Assembly (NCBI GenBank): GCA_010645155.1
Contig: CM021312.1
Location: forward strand, 7,472,006-7,536,005
Direction of reading: 5' to 3'
Source of the DNA: Tigriopus japonicus
Lineage: Eukaryota; Arthropoda; Copepoda; Harpacticoida; Harpacticidae
DNA: 64,000 bases
The notes below the pieces were generated by a model. That model was not told the origin of the DNA and ran no database searches. It saw only the letters and a program-made list of their open reading frames with translations. Positions 9,969-21,064 of the stretch are shown piece after piece. The number at the start of each line of letters is the position of its first letter. Positions within the stretch are counted from its first letter, which is position 1. A program made the position numbers and the translations under genes.

Positions 9969-11604
9969 GCTGAGTTCAAACCTCAATCAAGGATGACTCA
10001 ACCCAGGATCTGAACCCTCAACGGAAATAGTGCCATTCTCAAATTAGACATTCTTCAGACAACCCAAGCCAATTGTCATTGGGCAGGATTGGCCACATTT
10101 GCCCTTCAAAGGTGATGAGATTATTGACCTGCAGATAACATGACTTCCTTGTTTGGTGGATTAACAACCATTTATATTTTGAGTATTAAGTTCCTTTTGC
10201 TATTCATAAGGTGTTACCAGGTTTCTTTTATTAAAAAAATAACTTGAGCCTAAATTCTCATTGTGGGATCTAAATTACAATTCTAACAAAACTACAAAAT
10301 TCAGTCACCCTTGTTTGTTTTGCCAGTTGCTTCTCACTCCCAACATGTGAAACACACCTCTTTTCACCTTGAAATGTGATAAATTCATCTATGCAATGTC
10401 TTTTAAGTGTGTTATTTAAATCATGTTCAGTCCATTTGTCTTGTGCCAGTGCTCCTTCATCTGCCACAGTCCATGTTTGATGGCACACCCACCCTTTGAT
10501 AGTGCAACAGCTTTAGTGAAAGGAGCAACTTTTCACCTTAAGTTATTGTGGGGTTCAGTGCAGTTTGATCAATAATTCATCACGTGCGAGTTCATGTGCT
10601 GGTGGAACTTGTTCTGTTGGTGATTCAGCCACATACCAAAAGTCCAATTCCTTTTTTTTAATTGTGAGTGAACCAAGAAAGTAAGATAAATACTAGTGTT
10701 TGGTGAGGCATAATTCTGGGCATCCTTTAAGCTCAAAACAAAACATATATCTTAGTATATATTTGCCCAAAATTGCAAAACAAAGTCATTGAATATTTAA
10801 AAGTCACCAAAGAAAGTTTTTTTGTTAGGTACATATGTGCAGCATTTCATTTACAAATCATTTATTTCATTCCTTGATAATACTATCTTTGAAAACTATG
10901 AATCCTGTATTGGGAGTGAATCTAACTATATTTGATAATAAAATGGGGTTGGAGTATGGTGGAAGTTGGAAATTGCAAAAGGGTGTGAGGATGAATTCTA
11001 ATCTGTCCTTGCTAACTAACAACCATTTTGACATTTGAAAAGTACATATTATCAAATCATGCTAATGGCACATAGTTAATGTAGGGAAACATGTCGTTTG
11101 ATTAACTGTAATACATAAAGTATAACTTTATAGTAGAGAACAATGCAAATTATGAAAACCCTCATGAAGCAAGTTATTGAAATGGAACATATATATGTCT
11201 TGAAAGTCAAATATACTTAGGTCAAACTATGTTAATGCCTGAGTGTTTGATCTTTTTACACATTAATAGGTTAAAAAAATAAACTTTTAAAAACCCTTGG
11301 AATGCTAAATGCGGGGACTTAATACAGACTGAAGAGAGAAAATTTTGGTGTCAGCAATTATTTTAGGTCTAAAAAAGTTGCTAAGCCTCCTATGCAACAA
11401 AACGCATAATGAAAAGGTTGCGTTGGCGTCAGTCGACCAGAAGTTCCGTGGTCTATGCCTGAATATGCTCTTTACTCGGCTCTGTTGTCAAAAATTCGGA
11501 GGTGCAGGTGATCATTGCCGGAGGAGCGTCATAGATAAATTAACTAATGATTTCTCAATTTTGACGTCGCCAAAAGCAACCTATGGAAGGGATTGCCAAG
11601 AGCA
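9969..11604. other. AT-rich intergenic DNA
   Basis: No gene recognised. The segment 11553-11580 shares about 25 bp (around TCTCAATTTTGACGTCG) with 63624-63650, suggesting remnants of an unclassified repeat near 11400-11610. Confidence 0.45.
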
Positions 11605-12135
11605 GGGGTCGGCATTTTTAATTTTTTTTTGATTTTTTAATACCGCCACAAGGAATTGGATTCCCTGTAAAGAGAGTAAATGATTAAAATAGTTTATATA
11701 ATTACCGTTTATATGAAATTTGATCTACCAATGAGTTACTGTTGGCAGATCTGTACAACCCTTGAATAGTGGGTTGGTCAGGAATAGTATTTAAAAATTT
11801 GTCCAATCCTGCCTTAAATGCTGTTAGAGGATCAGCTCCTACATATTCCCGACGAAGGCAAATAGGCAACAAATTGAACAATAAAGGAGCCCGATAAAGC
11901 AGAGAGGAGGACTTCATTGTTCGAACTAGCCTTGATTCCTTAGGATTTGGAGGTGCTCTCAGGGCGCACGTAAAACCTCTACGATTGCTACAACTGATCT
12001 CAAATCCTGGGTTAGGACAGAGCCCATGAATGCTCTTGAAAACATACAGTATCAGATACCTTTCATACCTTCTCTGAGTACTGTATAGCCCTAACTTTTG
12101 GAGCCTCCCCCATAACTCATTTTGAAAAAGTCCCA
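11605..12135 (-). mobile_element. LINE (CR1/L2-like) 3' end, copy 1
   Basis: The minus strand encodes the C-terminal end of a non-LTR retrotransposon reverse transcriptase from WGRLQKLGLYSTQRRYERY to a natural stop (frame 12136-11702), followed by the element's 3' UTR and tail. The tail has the small palindrome GGAATCCAATTCC and then a GCGGTATTAAAAA-type end. The copy is truncated 5' near 12130, as expected for incomplete reverse transcription. Three related fragments occur in this window. Confidence 0.88.
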
Positions 12136-13241
12136 AGTTGATTTTCTTATTGGCAAGGCCAACTGAAATCCTTAAAAAACTATGCCTCTTATCATTTTGT
12201 TATTGCCCGCGTTTGGTTTCGGTTACCCTCTCTTTTTGGTTTAAACTACTCAATCAATATCACGTGGTCAAAATATAGGGTATTTACAATGTCATGCATT
12301 GGTTTAATTTTTTTACTACTTTAGTGATCCCATAACATTTTGACATTTTTTAGTGGTAATGGGTCAGTTTTCGTCAAGGCAATGCCATTACCAATACGTT
12401 TAAAGAGTTAAACATTTTTTGCCATTTCAGAAAAGAGTCCAATTGAAAATTTTTATTTTTTAGGCAAAATAAAATCTCAATTTTGTTCACAAATTACAAA
12501 CTAAAACGCGTTCTAAGTGCTACTAATAAAAATTGATGAAGGAAAGTATATGTGCTGGCATTCCGGTTTTCTTTGAGAACTTTTGTCATAAAATATATCA
12601 AAAGATGAAAGTTGAAATGAAAGTTGAAAAACAAACTGAAGAATTCACCATTTGAGGTCTTCCTTGAAGATTACTTCTGCATGATTGACTATACAGTATA
12701 TGAACATATGGCTACTAGGAAAAAGAAATTTGGCGAAAATCTGGCGATTTTTCAAATGAGGTGGCGAATTCTGGCGAATTTTGGTGGCAAATCTGGCGAT
12801 AAGAGCCGTCGAAGATCTGGCAACCCTGGTAAAAAACCTGTAACCAAACCAAAAAGGAAAATGATGTTATCCCCTTGCCAGCCGTATTTGAACTCTTGGT
12901 TTAATCGTGATTTAATCACTTTCCTTTTGTTAATTTTCTTAATTTTGCCGTTTTTGCACCAATGGGCAGGTTTTTTCCCTTTCAAGGATCATATGTTTAG
13001 TCTACTTCATGGGCATCAGTTTTGATTGGCCTCTTTTATCCTTTTTTTTTCGCCAATCGCCTTTTTGTCTCGTGCCTTTTCATTTCACTTGCCAAATGCA
13101 AAAATGATTTGATCTTTGACAATCTATTGGTCTATTGCTTGTTGAAAAGTTGAGTTGTGGTCAGATTTTTTACCATTAAAACAAAATGGCAAAACTCTGC
13201 CGAACTTACAACTCGAAACACATCAGTATTGTTTGTTTTGC
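12136..13241. other. Intergenic DNA with a degraded repeat
   Basis: Contains an internal repetition of TCTGGCGA-type units (about 12735-12830). A stretch at about 12925-13025 resembles 47725-47825 of the hAT-like element in the WW/CUE intron, so this is likely a decayed relative. No coding region recognised. Confidence 0.5.
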
Positions 13242-15744
13242 CTAAGGCTGGTCTACACATGAAACATTGTGGCTAGATTATTTGTCAAATATTCCTAAAA
13301 TGTTTGGTTTTTGCCAAATGTTTCCTTTCTGTTGCTTCTAGACGTGAATGTGCAGTTTGTCAAATATTTTCCCCCTTGGCCAAAGTGTTGCCCATTTTTT
13401 CAAATTGTTTCAAACTGGCACTGCCAAATATTATTTGAAACCAGTCACCATTATCAGAAGCCCGTAATTTAGAAAGCGAATTGTATACTGCCACATATTG
13501 TCACTTTTCAACGACCTCTTTTTTCAATCTTGCTTTCTGCCCAAGACTTTTTTTCCTTCAGTGTCATTTAATTTGGATGTAAAATCTTACGCATAACGCC
13601 ACGCTATAGACATTGACAATATCTACTGTCATTTCCAGTCCTTTTCTTCAACCATTTTAAGACCTCTACTCTCCACTGGCCAGCCTTAAAGGCTGGTTTA
13701 CACGTAAAACAAAACGACAAATATTTGGTCAAATCCAAGACAAAATTAGCTTGATGGCAAATGTTATTTTCTGTTTGTTAAATATTTCTGACTTTGAACA
13801 TGTTGAAAAATTATTTGTCCTTAGGCTAACTTTTTCTCGTCGACAATCGAAATACACATCGATGCATGCAGGGTGTCCAATCACGACACAATTATTGTGA
13901 AATAAAAAGTTTCAAATTAAAGAATTAAAGGACAAAATAATAATCCTCTAACTTTTGGCATCAAGATCACCAAAATTGAACGTCATTTGTGAAAGATTGC
14001 AAGGGTCCACAGAAATGGACGACATCAAAAGTCATCGATAATCAGTTGGTAGTGTTATAGACTAGTCACGTCTCAAATGCAACAATTAACAGGTTCGGAG
14101 GAGTTTACAAGGTAGCAATATTGCCAAGTGGCAGTTATGACTACTGATGGGAAACAAACAAAGATAACAAATAACAAACAAAGACAAACAAATGACAGCA
14201 TACCAAACAAATATAAATTACAAATAAAAAACAAACAAATGGGAAAGAGAAGTCAACAGTTGTTGAATGTTTTGGTCTTCCAACGAATCAGAGCTGCCAA
14301 AAGTGTGAGCCCTTAGGTGAGAAAAAAGGTCAGAAGTAACTTAAAGGTTTTGAAAACCCTCTATAGTCAAAACCAAGAGCTCCAGTTATATGAAATATCT
14401 CTTTTGAACCAATCAATTCTTTCACAAGCACGAACAATTGTGGCGAAAATGATCCTTAAATACTTGCGTTTACAAATCACAATAAATCATGACGGCAACA
14501 CTGATTTTATTTGGGAATGATACAAATTTACCCCAAACAAACAAAGATTCTGAAAACCCAAACAAATTTACAAACAAACAAAGAAATGGCCAATTTGTTC
14601 GCATCAGTAGTTATGACTGCCAATGTTTACCAAAACCCAACTCGACAAAACCAAATGCCAGTGGAGAGTAGAGGTCTTAAAATGGGTCGGGGACAAGAAA
14701 AGGACTGATAATGACAGTACATATTGTCAATGTCCATAGCGTGGCGTTAAGCGTAAGACTTTCCATCCAAATCAAATGACACTGAAGGAAAGAAAAAAGT
14801 TTTGGACAGAAAGCAAGATTGAAAAAAAAATGTCGTTGAAAAGTGACAATTTGTGGCAATATACAATTCACTTTCTGAATTACGGGACTCTGATAAAGGT
14901 GACTGGTTTTCAAGCAGTATTTGGCACTACGAAAAAAATGGGCAACACTTTGGCCAAGGGGAAACATAAGATTGCAAGTTATCCTTAACCAAGTAGTGAT
15001 GTGACTTGGACAAGTAATGAGTCATCACAGACCCCCAAGAACAAGTTGTTGACAAGCATTACTTGGGCAATACACCAATACACTTGGCAAGCTCAAGGAA
15101 CATCGGAAGATGCAGTTGCCGGCAGTTGCTCTTTGAAGAGTTAAGATACTTGCAGTGTGACTTGGAAGAAAAAATGTCAAGTTGCATTTTCGATGATCTT
15201 TTGACCTTAATAATTTAGCAATAAATAGTGGAAGTGATACAAAAAAATATTTCAATTTGGATAGCATTTGCAAAACCATGTTTTTTTTTTTTTGTTTCGG
15301 TTCTAGGCAACACATGAATGCACTTTTGAGGCTAATCAAGACCGAGATCTAAAAGTCACACTTCCGGAACAATCTCGTTTACTCAGAGTTGCCGGCATGA
15401 AAAAGTAAAATGCCAAATCTTTTTTTAGTATTCTCGAAATATTTGGCCTTTCCCCATGTGAGAGAATTAAAGTGTGTAATTTTCTTAAAAATACATCCTT
15501 TCAAAGGTATGAGCCCTATTTAGCTGAATCAGCCTGGTTTAGTGAAATTCTGATGGCAAGTTTATTCTCCGTTCATAGCAAATTTGGCAAACCTGTTAGC
15601 TGGGAAAAGTACTTGTACAAACACCCAAGCTATGCCAAGCTTCAGCAAGCCCAAGCAAAGGAAACATTTGGCAAACACTAAACATTTTCGGAATATTTGA
15701 AAAATAATCTAGCCATAATGTTTCATGTGTAGACCAGCCTTTAG
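13242..15744. mobile_element. Foldback (long inverted repeat) element, about 2.5 kb, with nested MITE
   Basis: The left arm 13242-13680 (CTAAGGCTGGTCTACACATG at its outer end) is repeated in inverted orientation in the right arm 14657-15744, which ends CATGTGTAGACCAGCCTTTAG. The right arm is interrupted by hAT MITE copy C (14994-15655). The loop (13681-14656) holds another AAAGGCTGGTTTACACG start and CAAA-rich sequence, suggesting nested or duplicated ends. No transposase is visible. A target duplication could not be fixed. Superfamily not recognised. Confidence 0.85.
14994..15655 (+). mobile_element. hAT-type MITE, copy C, 3'-truncated, nested in foldback arm
   Basis: Starts TAGTGATGTGACTTGGAC and follows copy B to the segment CAAGCCCAAGCA, where it stops about 45 bp short and joins foldback-arm sequence. 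Its right terminus and right target duplication are missing, so a deletion followed insertion. Left flank is TAACCAAG. Confidence 0.9.
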
Positions 15745-16628
15745 CAAGTTTTGCCTAAAATTCGGACTATGTTGCGCCTCTACTGGTCCATTTTAAAACT
15801 TATGCACAACAGATCTAGGATCTCGTCTCACTCATCAGTAGGGCAAGGGAAAAAAAATTACATTAAATTTTTTTTTTTACATTTTTTGGCAAATTTCAAC
15901 ATTTTCTTAACATTTTTTGTACTTTTTGCTCAAAAATGTCATCCCAAAACCGGTTCTGAGGGACCAATTAATCAAATGAAGGCTTGAAATTTCCCGCCAA
16001 AATTTCCCGCTAAAATTGTCATTGTTCAACTTCACATTTTATGATGCCAATTAATCAAAATCTTTGGAAAGGGGAAAAAAGTGCCCTTAAAGTTCTTTTT
16101 GTTATTGTGAAAAAGTTCACATCAGAAACTTTGTGACCTTCTGTGATTATCCTTCTGTGATTATTTTGCGTGGGCTAAATAGCTATGTGTAGAGAAAAGT
16201 ATGTTTTAAGTTGGCACTGTTGCCATTATTTACTCAGACTTTCATATCTATTGCCTTTTAAAGGGTCTGAATGTGCTATCTGACTTATAACATAAACTGT
16301 TTTGACGTCTAGCTTATAAAAACACCCCGCTATGTGAAGCGCAACCTCCCGTTTTTTTAAGCTAGAGTTTTGACGGCATTATTTCCTTCAGATGTCTGGT
16401 CACACTGTCTTACGTAGAATTCTCAAGTCATCCACACATCTAGTCCCATTTCTCACACAAATTTCGTTGTCTTTTTTGCCCTAATTTTTAACATTTTTTT
16501 GCTCTTTTTGCTCTAAATTTCAACACTTTTTTGCCTTTTTTGCCCTTTTTCCTGACATTTTAATGACATTTTTTGGACGTTTTTCCAACATTTTTCCCGG
16601 GCTCTACTCATCAGGCAACACTGTACAT
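15745..16628. other. Intergenic DNA
   Basis: T-rich sequence with no gene. A segment near 16310-16350 (CACCCCGCTATG, GCAACCTC) resembles 63195-63230, a low-copy unclassified repeat. Confidence 0.4.
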
Positions 16629-16813
16629 GATACATCCCATCCTCGTCGCCATTGAAACATCGTGAAACGCACGCAGAAATCATCAAAGGGATTGAAGGTT
16701 TGAGGCCCCCTGGCACATTTATTGGACTCTCTTGACTAGTACATTATCACAACTATTTATAGATTTGACTAGAAGAACGTACAAGCCAATTAACGATTGG
16801 CCTGGGATGTATC
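16629..16813. mobile_element. Short element with 11-bp inverted ends
   Basis: Begins GATACATCCCA and ends with the exact inverse TGGGATGTATC. Related sequence occurs in opposite orientation at 55988-56165 and, with an internal deletion, at 57195-57290. The 185-bp length suggests a MITE. No clear target duplication was found. Confidence 0.65.
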
Positions 16814-19800
16814 AGAACATAACGAGAAAGGTGAATGAAAATGAAAAACGATGCGTAGTCGGACACTCGTGTGTCTTGATTTTCCTGGGGACGCAAGCCT
16901 GGCGGCCACCAGCCAAGTAGTAAGCCAGCCTTCCTCGCCAGATCATCGAGCGAGTGAGCGATCCTTGAGCTAGGAACCTCTCACCACAGGACGCGAACAT
17001 AAGCTAACGCGGTTCCTAAAACGACCCCAAGCACAGCGTGGCTCTGATGTGAATTTAAACGAAATTGCCAAAAGGTGAATCAAACAGTGTTTGATATCAA
17101 TTCATTAGACATCACTCAAAAAAATAGTTGTAGCATTACATAGCGCCTCTTTTCCTGCCATTTATTTAAATAATGATGAAATTTGTCAAAACTGAGGACC
17201 AATAAAACAATATCTCACATAATATTAACAAAGGTATAACTCTAATACAACAAAACTGACTTCTTCAGTCAACTGGTTTAGCGGTGGAAACTCACACCGA
17301 GTTTCATGAAACTTGGACACCTGTTTGGAAAACTTGCTCTACTTTAACACTGAAGCTTGTAGCCACAGAATACACGCTATTTCCTATGAAATATCATTTT
17401 CAGTCAACATCCTACTGTTTTGGTGTTGACAATTAATTCCCTGTGAATAAGGACCAGGTCAACTTCATGGAGCACTATTTTGTTCACTTTGAAGGTGTTA
17501 TGTTGTTAATAATGATAAACCACAAGGGCTTTTAACCAAAATTGAAAGCTTTGGCCAAAAGAGTGCTTAATCAAAACCAAAAGCAACTGACTACAAAATT
17601 AAATGTATACAAAACTCAATTAAAAATCAAATTAATCATATTTTCAATATTTTGGGTTATTGTAAATGTAATGAGTTGGGAAACTTAACTTTCAGAAGTT
17701 TTTTGTGCCAAAACAATCTTCAGTTTTGTTGTCAAACTCCATTACAGCAATTACTAGTGACGTCATCATTTTTGGCGGGAAAAAAGTTCGGAAGACCTGT
17801 GTTTCTGATGAGCGTGCGAGGTAACTAAAACGAAGGTTTAGGCCTGGTGATTGCAACGATGCCTTTCTTATCTGCACAAATTGAAGTTGAAGTAGCAATT
17901 CTTGACATTGTATTTGCAAAAAAGTATGTTCTGTTGCTTTATCTAAAACTTTGCTACATAAGTTGAGAGGGTTCTTCCGAACTTTGAAATTAGGAATGCC
18001 CGACTTTGAATAACAAGATGGCCAAAGGAGATCGGTTCCTGGGGCAACTAAAACCAAAAAACAAATAATTTGTTAAATTGAAGGCTTCCAATTTCTCCAT
18101 TTGTTTTCAAATTACTTTGCAATACTTCTCAACATACATTAACCATGCCATTGCCCATAAATGCAACATTTTTCGAAAATCTGACCCTTGAAAACTGAGA
18201 ATTTTCTGGCAAGCCTCCACTGCTAACGGAAGTTAGAGACGGCAGCAGGTCCGTAAAATGATACGGTAATCACTCCCATTCTTCATGATGAATGTCTGCT
18301 TTTGGTTTTGGTAGCAATAACCAAAACCAAAATTTTGGCCAAAGGCGCTTTTGTTTCATTATGACTTGTGAAGTACATTTGATCTTCAACCATATGTATT
18401 TCAGAATAAAATTAACAGAGTTGATAATGAGTGGTGAATGTTATTACCCAAGAATGGAGTGCATTTTATTATCATTCAGAGACAGATTCACACACTAGAA
18501 TGATGTCGAGACAATTCATGTACTAAACTAGCACAAAATAGGCAGGGCTTTGGTCATTTCTCAAAAAATGAACGGATTACAGTTCCCATTCCTTCCTACA
18601 AACAAGGAATGTGTTACTTAAAATATGTAATTATGTTTACAATAATTAATAATAATGTTACTTTTAAAAGAATAGGAAAAGGGCAAGTTCTAATAATTTA
18701 AATGAAGTAAAATTGTCTCATAGTAAGCAACTTTTATAATGCCACTTTATCAAAACATGCTTTGAAAGGTTGGCATACATTTTGGCATTTGTCATTTTGG
18801 TCCAAATTGAAAAATTCCCTCCTATAAAACTAGTAGGCAAGGTACTGAAAAACTGATTTCAAGTTTGTATGGAAAAGTCCCAAGCACTGGGATATGTTTC
18901 AGACCCAGGAAACCTAAGAGAAAAACTTTTATTGACTGAATTTTTAGAGGTCAGGTCTATATTAAGTTATTTCCCTAAAATCTATTAAATTAACTGATTG
19001 TTGTAAAGCTAGTGAGCAAACTTTTAAAACACATATAGATACTTCTTCAATTGAAGTTACTTGAAAGTATGTTTCTCAGGTGCTGATTTATTTCAGTTTT
19101 ACTGGTTCACTACTAAACCCAAAAAAGAAAAAAAGCACCCCAGGTATATGAAAACTCAAATGTTCAAGCCAAAAGTGGATTTTTGAAGTGGCCAGTACCG
19201 TTAAGGAACAATTGTGCAGGATTTTGAATCTTACGTTTTAAATAATGAGCCAAAGATAAAGGGAGGACTGACGTGAGCAACTAGATTTTTGGCAAAATTT
19301 TTGAAAAAAACTCCCAGAAGGCTGGCATTTCATCAATGCCAATCAAATTTATTTTTTTGTGACTTTGCTCAAATTTTATTTAAAAGTTGCTCATGCAAGT
19401 TCACAAAAATAAAGAATAATCAAAATTAGTTAAGTGGGAAAAGAAACAAGTAATGAGTATTTTTTGGATTTTTTAGCCATTCCAATTACTGCATTGTTGA
19501 AATGTAATGGCATTACAGCTTCTTTTCCGAAAAAAGGATCAAATTACTGTACTTTCGTTACCTGCAATTTCGTTACAACTGCCCTGAAAATACGGAATAT
19601 GAGGAATAACACTTCCCTCTTGCGTTTCTTCACCTGGGTCGTTGATGAAGTTCAAAACCATAACAAACTCCTGCCTTCCTTCCTCTTGGGCTTCCTTGGT
19701 GTGTCCATGCTAATATAAGAGAGCGGGGTTGCTAGATTGTCACCGTGACTTCCAAAATTTTCAAAAGTGGCAACTTTTGAGACTTTTTGTTGGCAAGGGA

Positions 19801-20493
19801 AAAAAGAGTGACTGCTGAAAATTGGCCGCAAAGTTGTAGGTAGTCTTTGAAGCCTAATTAATCTAGAAATTTTCTAGAAACTTTTTAGCCAACTGTCAAA
19901 GGTCAAATTCCAAATGAGAGTTTGAATTAAGGTCAGACTTGAGACACAGAGTTATTCATATCGATGAAATGCATACATTGCCATGCTTAAAATTTTGCTT
20001 TCTTTAAAATTTCTGTTGACAATTTCACTCACAAATATTGTTTTAGTAAGGCCTGTAAGGTATCTTGGCAAGTGGTTACTGATTTCAACTTTCGATATCG
20101 TAAATTATTTCAAGGTTTCGAAATTTGCTGGAGACCCATCAAACAGAGCGTTCCTTATTTCTTTTTCAATTTTTACGCTTAAAGCGAAAAAGTGGTGGCA
20201 GAAAAGGTTGTTACGTGGCAACTTTTCATCATACTTGGCCGTCGCAAGGCAATTTAGAACCTCAAATTTGTCCCGCAGCCCTCATTAATCGCTGGCAACG
20301 CTGCTGGCTTGAGAGTGCCTGTCTGTCATCGAGTCACTCGTCGCATCGTTCGCACTAAATTGTGCCTCTCCACGGCGTGTTGCAACCTCCAAGACGGGAC
20401 AAGGACGACGGGAACCGGTGGATCCACTGACGGATAGGCGGCTGGTCACCTGGAGGATTCAAGGCTCTCAAGCCCAATTTGTCGCAATCTCTC
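16814..20493. other. Long gene-free stretch
   Basis: About 3.7 kb of AT-rich DNA without a convincing exon. The section 16850-17040 is noticeably richer in G+C than its surroundings but contains no recognisable coding signal. Short inverted GGTTTTGGT motifs occur near 18300-18340. The last ~200 bp presumably contain the LTO1 promoter. Confidence 0.5.
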
Positions 20494-21045
20494 ATGGCTC
20501 AAATCGCCGCTCATCCAGTCCAATCAGCCGTGGTTGCCTCTCCGCGCGTCGAACTCCGGTCTCTAGAGGCCACCTGCCTTGAAGAAGATAGCCCGACATC
20601 GCCCACGGAAGCGGACACCGATCTGGATCAAGCCTGGGAGTGTGTGATTGGCTCTGAGGCTCGATCGACCGAGGCCGGACAAAAAGCCGGACGTCATCAA
20701 GCCACGCGGCTAGCTCGAGTTCAAGGCCTGGCCTTGGGGTTTAGCAAAGGCATCGAGATTGGCGCTCGAGTGGGATTCTTCCAAGGCTTTGCCTTGACCT
20801 GGTTGGACGCCTTGTCCGTCTCGGTTGATGCCGCTGATGCGGTCGCGTCCCTAAGCCCGCGACAAATCAAAGCTCGCAAGAGTCTTGTCAAGCTCGAAAC
20901 TCTGGCCCGAACATTCTCGTCTAAAAATATGGCTGATCAAAATGTGTTGGACGATTTGCATGCCATGGAGTCTAAATTTAAAGCCTGTTGCTCGTTGTTG
21001 CAAGTGCCGACCACGATGTTGGGTCATTCTGTCATCTCGTGGTAG
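20494..21045 (+). CDS. LTO1: LTO1 (ORAOV1) homologue, Yae1-family adaptor for ABCE1 Fe-S maturation
   Basis: 183-aa intronless protein. The centre carries the deca-GX3 signature of the Yae1/Lto1 family, a ladder of small residues spaced every four (EAGQKAGRHQ, then LALGFSKGIEIGARVGFFQG). After it come FALTWL and SKFKACCSLLQVP, the segment that in the human protein ends the helical part. The protein ends in Ile-Ser-Trp, which fits the [LIM][DES][WF] C-terminal signal recognised by the cytosolic Fe-S targeting complex. In yeast and human, Yae1-Lto1 bridges that complex to Rli1/ABCE1. The N-terminal ~55 residues are acidic and family-variable. The start used is the first ATG in frame. ANKRD54 begins only 19 nt after the stop on the same strand, so one shared transcript is possible. 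Confidence 0.88.
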   Translation: MAQIAAHPVQSAVVASPRVELRSLEATCLEEDSPTSPTEADTDLDQAWECVIGSEARSTEAGQKAGRHQATRLARVQGLALGFSKGIEIGARVGFFQGFALTWLDALSVSVDAADAVASLSPRQIKARKSLVKLETLARTFSSKNMADQNVLDDLHAMESKFKACCSLLQVPTTMLGHSVISW

Positions 21046-21064
21046 GTAGACTGTGTGTGTCTAA

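Noticed and set aside
12624..13025. 133-codon plus-strand frame
   Set aside because: Low-complexity repeat sequence related to the hAT-like element at 47 kb; no domain recognisable.
20479..20493. LTO1 start at a TTG at 20479
   Set aside because: First in-frame ATG is 20494; a non-ATG start is unlikely in this gene.
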